From an uncultured Prevotellaceae bacterium (lineage in GTDB: Bacteria > Bacteroidota > Bacteroidia > Bacteroidales > Bacteroidaceae): DNA of 64,000 nt. The position numbers were made by a program, and so were the translations under genes. The stretch is taken from positions 1 to 64,000 of the forward strand of contig ONDS01000005.1 of assembly GCA_900316685.1 (NCBI GenBank). The letters are read 5' to 3'. Below are positions 51,365 through 59,199 of the stretch, piece by piece (within the stretch, counting starts at the first letter, position 1; every line of letters starts with the position of its first letter). The notes under the pieces are model-generated. The model was not told the DNA's origin and did no database searches. It worked only from the letters and a program-made list of their open reading frames with translations.

Positions 51365-53479
51365 CTACTTCACTACAATCTTGGTGCTTTTCTTGCCTTG
51401 CTTCACGATGTAGAAACCGGCGGGCAGTTGTTTGCCGATGGTAGCGGCATCCTCCGACTGATACACGCAGCGGCCGTCGGCGGTATAGATGGAAAGCGGC
51501 CCTTCAGCCGGAACTCCTTCCACCGCAGTGATCGACGTGGGTTCCTGCGTCATCTTCACGGTGATGTTGTCTATGGCCAGCTCGCCTTGTCGACGATAGC
51601 TCTGCGCCTTGAAGGCGAAGTGGTAGACACCATCTTCCTCCACGGTGATGTCGGATATTTCAACAGGCAGTTCATAAGCCTGTGAGATGAGTATCTCGTC
51701 GGCCAGGGGATGGTAGCCGCTGATGTCGACACCCTTGCCCAAGGCCACCACCAACTGCTCCACGTAGACGGGGTAGACGGAAAGGGCGTCGAAGTTGAGC
51801 TGGTATTTCGTGTCGGCATATAGATGGAGTGGGGGAGTCAGCAACCAGTCGTCGGCCTGGTTCTCATTGCTGCCTAAGTAGATGGCGCGTCCGTTGCCGG
51901 AGGAGAACGATTTCTCCCATGTCCAGGTCTTGCCGTCGTGGTTGTTGTCGATGATGGTGAACAGGTCGAGACTTGCGGCAGTGGCGAAAGTCTGACTGTA
52001 GGGTATCTCAAGGGCAGGACCTATGGGCATCTTGTTCGAAGAGGCTGCCTCGCCCGTCATGCCGTGGTGGATGGCTTCCACCTTGTAATAATAGGGTGCC
52101 AAGGTGGCGGGGTCGAACGTTTCCTCGAAGGTGTCGCCCGTGTGCCCTTCTGCCACCACCACGCCATCGTCCATGCGTGTGATGCGATAGGTGAGGGCGG
52201 CAGGGTCGATGGCCTTGCCTTGTACGCCCACAAGAGGCATCGTCCATGTCAGACTGACGGTCTTAGTGGCGTCGTCGTAGTTCAGGCACACATCCTCGGG
52301 AGCCAAGGGGGTGTCGGGACCCACGTATACGCTTATCTTGGCTTCAGGACTCGTTCCGGCGCTGTTGCTCACCGTGACCACTATCTCATTGTCACCAGCC
52401 TCCACCGCTACGTTCACGCTTGTGGCCTCACCGGCTGCCACGGTGCCTGTGGCTATCACCGTGCCGTTGGCCTTCACTTCGTAATCCATGGTGCCGGTCA
52501 GCGGGTCGCCTAAGTAGGAGGTGGTGGGAGCCGTGAAACTCACGATACCCTCAGTGGCATCGCCCTCGAACGAGGCTGCCAGGTTGGTCATGGCGGCAGG
52601 GGCGGCATCCACGGCCTCGGGAGCGGCGATATACATATTCACCATCTCGGCATTGTCGGGCATGTCGCCGATGAGGGTGGCTACGCCTGTGGTGGCGTTC
52701 ACCTCATACAGCCTGCTCTTATAAGCCTTGTCTACGGCGCACCAATACATCTTGCCCGTCTTGGGGTCGAAGCAGGCCGACATGGGGTCGTAACTCAGGT
52801 TGGTCACTCCTGTGGCGCCGATGTAGAGCACCGTACCGTCGCCCGCGTCGATGTAATAGAAATCTCCTTCGCGGTCGATGCCGTAGAGCAGGCCGATGTT
52901 GCTGAAGGCGATGGCCACGAAGTCTTCGCTGATTTGGTCGACGACCTCACGTGTGGGATAATCGCCGCTGAAGTCGATAGAGGCAAGCTTCCTGTTGATG
53001 GGGTGCCAGTAGAGGTCGAAGTTGTAGAAAATGCCGTAGTTCTTCCCTGTCACGGGGTTATGGGCGATGCCGCAGCTTGAGATGAGGTTGCGGTCCTTGC
53101 TTTCGGGAATGAATTTGGAGAGCGTCTGTTCCCATGTATCCATGTCGTAGGCTACATGGTAGATGTTGTAGGCGTTCACTCCGTCGAACGCATCGTAATA
53201 CTGGGTGAAGTGTATGCCGTGCATCACTCCGTTGTCGTAGACCGCTCCTCCTAAGGGCGCTATGGCTTTCTGTCGACCCTCGGTTATCTTGGTGAGTGTC
53301 AGCTCGTCGCCCACACGCAACTCATAGATGCCTTCCTGCATGTTGTCCATGGTCCAGGAATTGGCTTTCACCACACCGCCGAGAATGGTGGGTACATACG
53401 TGGCTTGTGAGAAGAGATGGGGTGCGTTCATGAGCATGAGTAACAGGATGCCCAAACGGAAGATGGTCTTTTTCTTCAT
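51365..53479 (-). CDS. Secreted Fn3/cleaved-adhesin protein with type IX-type tail
   Basis: The ATG at 53479 (MKKKTIFRLGILLLMLMNAPHLFSQ) gives 704 residues with a signal peptide. The N-terminal half is propeller-like (GIAHNPVTGKNYGIFYNFD, GLLYGIDREGDFYYIDAGDG, CFDPKTGKMYWCAVD). Fn3/Ig-like domains follow at about 270-500. Residues about 500-630 resemble the cleaved-adhesin jelly roll (DDWLLTPPLHLYADTKYQLNFD). The end, TADGRCVYQ then LPAGFYIVKQGKKSTKIVVK, is a type IX sorting-type tail. No catalytic motif is seen. Upstream a -7 box (TAAATTTG, minus, 53546-53553) is present. Confidence 0.82.
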   Translation of the reverse strand: MKKKTIFRLGILLLMLMNAPHLFSQATYVPTILGGVVKANSWTMDNMQEGIYELRVGDELTLTKITEGRQKAIAPLGGAVYDNGVMHGIHFTQYYDAFDGVNAYNIYHVAYDMDTWEQTLSKFIPESKDRNLISSCGIAHNPVTGKNYGIFYNFDLYWHPINRKLASIDFSGDYPTREVVDQISEDFVAIAFSNIGLLYGIDREGDFYYIDAGDGTVLYIGATGVTNLSYDPMSACFDPKTGKMYWCAVDKAYKSRLYEVNATTGVATLIGDMPDNAEMVNMYIAAPEAVDAAPAAMTNLAASFEGDATEGIVSFTAPTTSYLGDPLTGTMDYEVKANGTVIATGTVAAGEATSVNVAVEAGDNEIVVTVSNSAGTSPEAKISVYVGPDTPLAPEDVCLNYDDATKTVSLTWTMPLVGVQGKAIDPAALTYRITRMDDGVVVAEGHTGDTFEETFDPATLAPYYYKVEAIHHGMTGEAASSNKMPIGPALEIPYSQTFATAASLDLFTIIDNNHDGKTWTWEKSFSSGNGRAIYLGSNENQADDWLLTPPLHLYADTKYQLNFDALSVYPVYVEQLVVALGKGVDISGYHPLADEILISQAYELPVEISDITVEEDGVYHFAFKAQSYRRQGELAIDNITVKMTQEPTSITAVEGVPAEGPLSIYTADGRCVYQSEDAATIGKQLPAGFYIVKQGKKSTKIVVK

Positions 53480-53545
53480 GTTTCTGATAGTATTATGCGA
53501 TGTTTTTCTTTCTGTAACTGTCATGTGCTTGTTACATGTAAGTTG

Positions 53546-53553
53546 CAAATTTA
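53546..53553 (-). promoter_or_regulatory. Promoter -7 box of the adhesin-like gene
   Basis: Minus-strand TAAATTTG, 67 bases before the chosen ATG at 53479. Confidence 0.45.
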
Positions 53554-53685
53554 TTCATTTTTCTTCCCCTGTAGCAATATTTTGCCGATTTCTTTTTCAC
53601 CGTTAGCAATAATTAACGTTTGGGAACGATGTCGTAGACACCGTTCCCATTGCTCTTGCCGTAGACGTAATGTGCGAATGGGGGA

Positions 53686-54336
53686 TCAGAAATGTTCCGC
53701 CGTGTCGATAGCGTCGTAAAGGTCCTTGACGGTTTGGGCATAACGGGTGTATTGCTCCACGTAAGGTTTGAACCTTTCCTGCATGGGGATGGGTTGGAAG
53801 GCTTCATCCTCCCTGTCCCTGCCTTGGATGATGCTGTGGATCAACTTTCCCTTGTCGAAATAGAACCGGAAGTCCACCTGTTCATACATGTTCGTGTCAC
53901 AAGTGCGTGCATAGATGAACATCAGTTCGCCCTCTTCGTCGAACAGGTATTCCTCGTAATATTTATGCGCGGCGAAGTTGTAGGCCACGGTGGCGAGGTG
54001 TATCTTGCGCCAGAACTCAGGACCGCCTTCGGCTTCGTAGTCCTCATATTCATAGTAGAAGAATCGGAAGGTCTCCTTGTGAGGTCCCGTGGCGGGCAGG
54101 TTCTGCCTCACTATGGTCTCAAAGTACGCAGGTGGCTCGTCGTAATAATCTTCTATCGGACCGTCAACGTCCACGCCTTTGTCGGAGTAGGCGGCTACCA
54201 TGCGGTCGGTGACCTGTTTCAACTCCGTATAGTGCTTCCTGATGGCCTCTACGGTCTCTTTGGTCTTGCCTTCCTGGGCAAGGGCCGCATTTGCGAAGCC
54301 TAAGGCCAACATGATGATAATGAATGTCCTTCTCAT
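53686..54336 (-). CDS. Secreted protein of unknown function
   Basis: The ATG at 54336 (MRRTFIIIMLALGFANAALAQ) gives 216 residues with a signal peptide; the frame opens 21 codons earlier in a lysine-rich stretch. The mature protein is acidic and aromatic (YYDEPPAYFETIV, FRFFYYEYEDYEAEGGPEF), with KYYEEYLFDEEGELMFIYAR and FRFYFDKGKLIHSI suggesting a small beta-sheet fold. Minus-strand TATCTTTG (54362-54369) is a probable -7 box. No family recognised. Confidence 0.72.
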   Translation of the reverse strand: MRRTFIIIMLALGFANAALAQEGKTKETVEAIRKHYTELKQVTDRMVAAYSDKGVDVDGPIEDYYDEPPAYFETIVRQNLPATGPHKETFRFFYYEYEDYEAEGGPEFWRKIHLATVAYNFAAHKYYEEYLFDEEGELMFIYARTCDTNMYEQVDFRFYFDKGKLIHSIIQGRDREDEAFQPIPMQERFKPYVEQYTRYAQTVKDLYDAIDTAEHF

Positions 54337-54468
54337 GTCCTTTTTTTTCTTGGTTCTTTTGCAAAGATAATCGTTTTTTGCCGTAAGCCTAATATGCAAC
54401 CCTTAAAACGTATGAAATGGTGCTGATAAAGGATGAAATGGCGGTAAGGGCGTGCGTGACGTCTGTCT

Positions 54469-55404
54469 TTACTGTCCTGCGTGCCTGCGCCGTTCGATGT
54501 AACGCATGCAGTCGTTGTATTCCTCGGTGGTGATGGTGCCCTGCGCTTTCATCCGGCGTAGGCGGGCGCGTGCCGAAGCGTCGGTGTTGGGACCGAACGA
54601 GCTGATGATCTGTTCGGCGGAGCGGCGGCGACGGGGTTGGGGCTGTGTGGTGGTGCGTGTCGTCGTCTGACGGCCTTGCATGCTCCTGATTTCTTCGTCG
54701 GTATAACCCATGGGCATGCCTTGCTGACGCGGCTGCGGGATGGAGGGCGTTTGCTGTCTCGCCTCGCTCTTCACTGTCTGCTGTGGTACGGCTTTGGCGG
54801 GTTCCGCCTTCTGGACTGTTGTCTCGGCTGGTTCCTCTTTCTCCGACTTAGCCTTTATGCTTTCTTCCTTGGCAGCTTTCGGCTCCGCCTCCATCTTGGT
54901 TCCTTTCTTTTCCGTGGTGGCGGGTTTCTTTTTCGACAGTTGGCGAGTGGTGGGTTCCAACGCATGCTCCGTGGCTTTTTTGCCGAGGTTGTACCATAAC
55001 GAGTAACCGCCTACGCCGATGGCCAAGGGAAGCAACGCGAGCAAGATACGACCGACAATCTTGCCCGTGCTGTTCTTCTTCGGGGGAGCCTGATAGGGCT
55101 TGGGCGAAGGAGCCGCACCTGAGGGGTAACCACCACCGACGGGCGGAGGTGTCGGAGGTGTCTGCATATTAGGTGCCGCCGGTGGGGGAGGCGCACCATT
55201 GGGCACTCCCATCTGGGGAATCGTGGCCTGCGATGCTCCCATTTGCTGACTTGTAGCCTGTGGCGTTCCCATCTGTTGCCGTCCGGGTGCCTGTGGCGTT
55301 TCCATCTGTGGTGGAACCATCTGTTGTTCCACCTTCGCCCCGCATGAGTGGCAGAATTTCTCATTCTCACGCAGTGGGCTTCCGCAATTGCTGCAATATT
55401 TCAT
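54469..55404 (-). CDS. Zinc-ribbon, single-TM protein with SHOCT-like C-terminus
   Basis: The product has 311 residues. MKYCSNCGSPLRENEKFCHSCG is a four-Cys zinc ribbon. A Pro/Gln/Met-rich linker to about residue 105 contains repeats of the QMG-PQAT kind. One membrane helix (RILLALLPLAIGVGGYSLWY) lies at about 119-138, followed by a Lys/Glu/Ala-rich stretch. The last 45 residues (ARARLRRMKAQGTITTEEYN) resemble a SHOCT domain. No enzyme motif. It is followed at low coordinates by a secreted protein and preceded by another Pro/Gln-rich membrane protein of similar design. Confidence 0.78.
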   Translation of the reverse strand: MKYCSNCGSPLRENEKFCHSCGAKVEQQMVPPQMETPQAPGRQQMGTPQATSQQMGASQATIPQMGVPNGAPPPPAAPNMQTPPTPPPVGGGYPSGAAPSPKPYQAPPKKNSTGKIVGRILLALLPLAIGVGGYSLWYNLGKKATEHALEPTTRQLSKKKPATTEKKGTKMEAEPKAAKEESIKAKSEKEEPAETTVQKAEPAKAVPQQTVKSEARQQTPSIPQPRQQGMPMGYTDEEIRSMQGRQTTTRTTTQPQPRRRRSAEQIISSFGPNTDASARARLRRMKAQGTITTEEYNDCMRYIERRRHAGQ

Positions 55405-55542
55405 AATAGATTGATGTTAGTGTTGATATTGATTTGATGATGATGTGACCCCCTCTAACTCCCCCTGTAGGGGGAGGACTGGTTACCCAGAGGTGTATTG
55501 TTACCCAAGAGAGTATTTTTCTTAATTCTTAACTCTTAACTC

Positions 55543-56274
55543 TCACCTCTCACCCCTCACCTTAGGGCATCTTGCCACGATATACTGATACACGAAGTCG
55601 AAATCTTCTTTCTCCACATACACCTGGTTCTTCGACAAAGGCTCATTCACCTTGATGGTGTTCCAACGGCGCAGGGGCTTCACGCTGCGCACACTGGCGA
55701 AGTCCGACGAACTTGAAGTCTTCGTGGCGGCATTGATGCCTATACCTACTGTAGTCAGGTTGCCACTTGCAGCACCGGCCAGCATGGTGAGCCAGCCGAT
55801 GGCCTTGGCTTTCTTCACCTGTTCCTTCATCTGGCGGTGGAGCAGGCCGTTGTCGTCCATCTCGAAGAGCACGATGTACTTCCAACCGTTGATGGCTGCC
55901 GTAAGGGTATAGCCCAAGACGGTAAGCACGATGAAACCGAGAAAAATAAGCAGCATCACCTTGCCGGAGTTGAGAACTGTTTCCATACCGTTGCCATCCA
56001 CAAGGTCGATGATGCTCATAATCAGCCAGCCGATGAAGAAAATCCATCCGAAAATTTTCAGGACAGTGAAAAAGATGACGGGGTTCTTCATCATGTGCAT
56101 CTCATATATCCAGCGATATTTGCCATCGGGGCATAGTTGTATCCTGCTGCCGTAAGGGGGGATGGCACCGCCTTGGGGCACCGCTTGTTGGAATTGGGGG
56201 GTCGCTTGCTGGGGTGACCACCGGGGTGGGGTGGGATAGGGCGGAAGGCCGCCTGTAGGGCCTGGGTTGCTCAT
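55543..56274 (-). CDS. Membrane protein with Pro/Gln-rich N-terminus
   Basis: The ATG at 56274 (MSNPGPTGGLPPYPTPPRW) gives 243 residues; the frame opens 24 codons earlier across the promoter. A Pro/Gln-rich tail of about 45 residues is followed by two adjacent membrane helices (VIFFTVLKIFGWIFFIGWLIM and VMLLIFLGFIVLTVLGYTLT), then a cytosolic part with a glycine-rich hydrophobic segment (IGWLTMLAGAASGNLTTVGIG). A -7 box (TATATTTG, minus, 56324-56331) precedes it. Function unknown; the design resembles the neighbouring zinc-ribbon protein. Confidence 0.75.
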   Translation of the reverse strand: MSNPGPTGGLPPYPTPPRWSPQQATPQFQQAVPQGGAIPPYGSRIQLCPDGKYRWIYEMHMMKNPVIFFTVLKIFGWIFFIGWLIMSIIDLVDGNGMETVLNSGKVMLLIFLGFIVLTVLGYTLTAAINGWKYIVLFEMDDNGLLHRQMKEQVKKAKAIGWLTMLAGAASGNLTTVGIGINAATKTSSSSDFASVRSVKPLRRWNTIKVNEPLSKNQVYVEKEDFDFVYQYIVARCPKVRGER

Positions 56275-56323
56275 GGTTGTAGGATTTAGGATAAGATTTA
56301 TATGCTTGTAGTAGTTGATTGTG

Positions 56324-56331
56324 CAAATATA
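56324..56331 (-). promoter_or_regulatory. Promoter -7 box of the Pro/Gln-rich membrane protein gene
   Basis: Minus-strand TATATTTG, 50 bases before the ATG at 56274. A divergent promoter lies at 56467-56474. Confidence 0.5.
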
Positions 56332-56466
56332 GCAATTTATCTCCATATTGTCGTTTTTTTCCCTTTTTTTCTTCTTCCGCCGCTTATCTTGTCACAAATA
56401 GTACGCTATTTGTAACATCTGTTCAAACTTTTTAAATATATAATAGGTGGGTTGGTCGTTTTCCGA

Positions 56467-56474
56467 TATATTTG
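56467..56474 (+). promoter_or_regulatory. Promoter -7 box of the carboxylesterase gene
   Basis: TATATTTG, 31 bases before the ATG at 56505; GTTGG at about 56448 may serve as the -33 element. Confidence 0.55.
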
Positions 56475-56504
56475 CACTTAATATAGTAACTAAAAACCGA
56501 TTTC

Positions 56505-58031
56505 ATGATGAAAAAAATCTTATTGGCATTGGCCGTAGTGCTGCTCGCTGCTTGCGGCAAGGACGACAACCCCGTTCTCTCCATCGAGGGAGGAAAAATT
56601 CAAGGTGTCTTGGCCGATAATCCCGGTGTGTACGTCTATCGTGGCATTCCCTATGCCGCCCCACCCATCGGCGACCTGCGTTGGAAAGAACCGCAACCCG
56701 TGGTGGCTTGGGACAGCGTGCGCATTTGTGATAAGTTCGGACATCCCGGTTACCAAGCGGTCCATTATCCTGGTTTCTATGCCTCGGAGTGGGGCTATGG
56801 CGACGAGGCACCCTATAGCGAGGATTGCCTTTACCTGAACGTATGGACCAAGGCTCCGGGACAGGTGGACAAGAAGTTGCCGGTGGCGCTGTGGATACAT
56901 GGCGGCGGCTATCGCGAGGGCTGGGGGTCGGAGCCTGAGTTCGACGGTCAGGAATGGGCATCGAAAGATGTGGTGCTTGTCACCATCAACTACCGTCTCG
57001 GCGTGTTCGGATTCTTCACACATCCTGAACTGTCGGCGGAATCGCCCAATCATGTCTCCGGCAACTACGGCATACTCGACCAGATTCAATCGCTCAAATG
57101 GATCAAGGCCAACATCGCCCAGTTCGGTGGCGATCCCGACAATGTGACCATTTTCGGACAGAGTGCCGGGGCGGGTAGTGTGAAGACGCTCTGTGAGTCG
57201 CCTTTGGCACGCGGTTTGTTCCACAAGGCGGTCATCATGAGCGGCGGCGGCATCAACGTGCCGGCGAAGGAGGGCGAGGAGGCCAAACCCGCCACACCAG
57301 TGAACCGCTTCTTCACTTATAATCCCTCGCTCCAGGAGTCGGAAACCAACACGAAGAAAGTGATGGACTGGGCAGGGCTCACCGACTTGGAGAAACTGCG
57401 CAAGGCCTCTACCGAAACGATGTACACGGTGGCCGACCTATACAATGCCGTGACAAAGAACGATGTCTACCTCATCAACCGTCCCATCGTCGACGGATAT
57501 GTCAGCAAGGAGTCGTTCGACGAGGCCACACACGATGGGTCCCTGGCCGACGTTCCTTATATGATTGGCTATACACTTGACGACATGGGCGACATGGCAG
57601 CGGGCATCGCCGAGTTCTGCAAGGTGCGGCAGGAGAAAGGCGGCAAGGCCTGGGCGTATGAATTCGCTCGTCCGCTGCCCGACGACGGCAAGCATCCTGC
57701 CATCACCGACCGTCTGAAGGGGGCTTTCCACTCATCGGACCTCTGGTTCGTGTTCAAGTCACTCAAGCATTGCTGGCGTCCGTGGACACAGGGTGATTGG
57801 GATCTGGCCGAGCGTATGCTCACGGCGTGGACCAACTTCGCCAAATACAGCGACCCCAATGGCCCGGAAGGTGGCATCTGGACTCCCTGTACCTCCGAGA
57901 AACCTGACTTTATGCTCTTCAAACTCGATGCCTCCGACAAGGAGAACTCAGAGATGGGTGCGCCAATCAAGTCTGACAGACCTAATCCGATAATGACGCC
58001 TCCGGCACCGGCAAAACCCGCCACCCGCTGA
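56505..58031 (+). CDS. Type B carboxylesterase lipoprotein
   Basis: The product has 508 residues. MMKKILLALAVVLLAACGKDD has a lipobox with Cys17 and an acidic tail after it, typical of exported Bacteroidota lipoproteins. VYRGIPYAAPPIGDLRW, EDCLYLNVWTK and WIHGGGYREGWG are type B esterase signatures; the nucleophile Ser is in FGQSAGAGSV. The His/acid members should lie near LKGAFHSSDLWFVF. Such enzymes deacylate esters, possibly on plant glycans given the neighbouring GH115. Promoter TATATTTG lies just upstream. Confidence 0.9.
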   Translation: MMKKILLALAVVLLAACGKDDNPVLSIEGGKIQGVLADNPGVYVYRGIPYAAPPIGDLRWKEPQPVVAWDSVRICDKFGHPGYQAVHYPGFYASEWGYGDEAPYSEDCLYLNVWTKAPGQVDKKLPVALWIHGGGYREGWGSEPEFDGQEWASKDVVLVTINYRLGVFGFFTHPELSAESPNHVSGNYGILDQIQSLKWIKANIAQFGGDPDNVTIFGQSAGAGSVKTLCESPLARGLFHKAVIMSGGGINVPAKEGEEAKPATPVNRFFTYNPSLQESETNTKKVMDWAGLTDLEKLRKASTETMYTVADLYNAVTKNDVYLINRPIVDGYVSKESFDEATHDGSLADVPYMIGYTLDDMGDMAAGIAEFCKVRQEKGGKAWAYEFARPLPDDGKHPAITDRLKGAFHSSDLWFVFKSLKHCWRPWTQGDWDLAERMLTAWTNFAKYSDPNGPEGGIWTPCTSEKPDFMLFKLDASDKENSEMGAPIKSDRPNPIMTPPAPAKPATR

Positions 58032-58181
58032 AAGGCAAATCCTTTTCAAGCCTCACTTATGCCATCGGCCAAAAGCCACAAGCCTTTGGCCGATGGATTT
58101 TTTCGATATATTGATACCAAATTCTCGTTACTTCGTACTTTATTTTTTCTATTTCCTTGAGGATATAAGGAAAAAAAATAG

Positions 58182-58189
58182 TATATTTG
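58182..58189 (+). promoter_or_regulatory. Promoter -7 box of the two-domain lipoprotein gene
   Basis: TATATTTG, 36 bases before the ATG at 58225. Confidence 0.55.
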
Positions 58190-58224
58190 CATACGATAAT
58201 CAACCACTTAAAAAATCAACCGAT

Positions 58225-59055
58225 ATGATGAAGAAACAACTAACCAGCTTTTTCAGCTTTGCGGGAAAGACGCTTTCCCTTCTTACTTTGTTCTTTATGG
58301 CACTCGCCGTGGCCTCCTGCGGCAGTGATGACGACGACTCCGGCTCCGGTTCAGGTGGCTCAAAGAAAACACCCGAACAGTTGATTCGCGGGCGATGGGA
58401 AGGGAATATTAACGACGGATGGGCGAGGAGAATCTATCTAGACCTCACGGGCAAAAAAGCCAAGGTGGCCTACCAGTATGCACTCGACTATGCCGACGGC
58501 TTAGGCATTGACGGCCATACGTGGTATGAGGGGGTAGGCGGTGACATCAAGGTCGTGACCGTGACTGTTGACGGCAAGGAATTCGTGGAAGTCTTAGTGG
58601 ATGACCAACCCCTGATTACTGTCCCTTCCAGCCAAATCACTGAAACGAATGCCGGACCTTCATTAACGGCTGTCACGGAAAACTTCACCATTGAGAAACT
58701 GCCTTTCCACGACCTCCTCGTTTCCATTTTAGGACAATGGAAAGGGGCTCCCGAGAATTCGGAGTATAGCGCCTCGCATGGCAACTTGTTGGAAATAACC
58801 GATCGGCCCTTCTTCCTGGCTACGAGTGAAGATGCTAAAAACAGCCCTAAATACCAAGAAGGGCATTACTACTATGCAACGGGTGGCACATTGTTGGTCA
58901 TTGGCAGCAAGTTTTCCGCAGTGTCGCTCAAGTCGAAGGGTGGAAGTACAACGCTCAATATCGTCGTGATTGACAATAACCATATACAGGTAACATACGG
59001 TTCCGGTTCGCCGCAGGTGTTTGAGCGATTCTCCAAGCCCGTCACCATCGAGTAG
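58225..59055 (+). CDS. Lipoprotein with two similar beta-rich halves
   Basis: Starting at 58225 (MMKKQLTSFFSFAGKTLSLL) the product has 276 residues; the frame opens 44 codons earlier across the promoter. The lipobox is AVASCGSDDDD, the acidic tail suggesting surface export. The mature part has two halves that start alike (LIRGRWEGNIND and SILGQWKGAPEN), each a lipocalin-like beta-sheet by composition. No functional motif is recognised. It lies between an esterase and GH115 on the same strand with its own -7 box. Confidence 0.75.
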   Translation: MMKKQLTSFFSFAGKTLSLLTLFFMALAVASCGSDDDDSGSGSGGSKKTPEQLIRGRWEGNINDGWARRIYLDLTGKKAKVAYQYALDYADGLGIDGHTWYEGVGGDIKVVTVTVDGKEFVEVLVDDQPLITVPSSQITETNAGPSLTAVTENFTIEKLPFHDLLVSILGQWKGAPENSEYSASHGNLLEITDRPFFLATSEDAKNSPKYQEGHYYYATGGTLLVIGSKFSAVSLKSKGGSTTLNIVVIDNNHIQVTYGSGSPQVFERFSKPVTIE

Positions 59056-59170
59056 GTTTTTTAACTCCTTTTATAACTCCCTTTTTGATGCTCCGTATCT
59101 TTTTACTTTTCATTTTGTTTCATTCTTGATTATTGTGGAACATTTTTTTCTTACTTATTCGAAAAAATAG

Positions 59171-59178
59171 TATTTTTG
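59171..59178 (+). promoter_or_regulatory. Promoter -7 box of GH115
   Basis: TATTTTTG, 22 bases before the GH115 ATG. Confidence 0.5.
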
Positions 59179-59199
59179 CGCAAACTAACCGAATGAAGT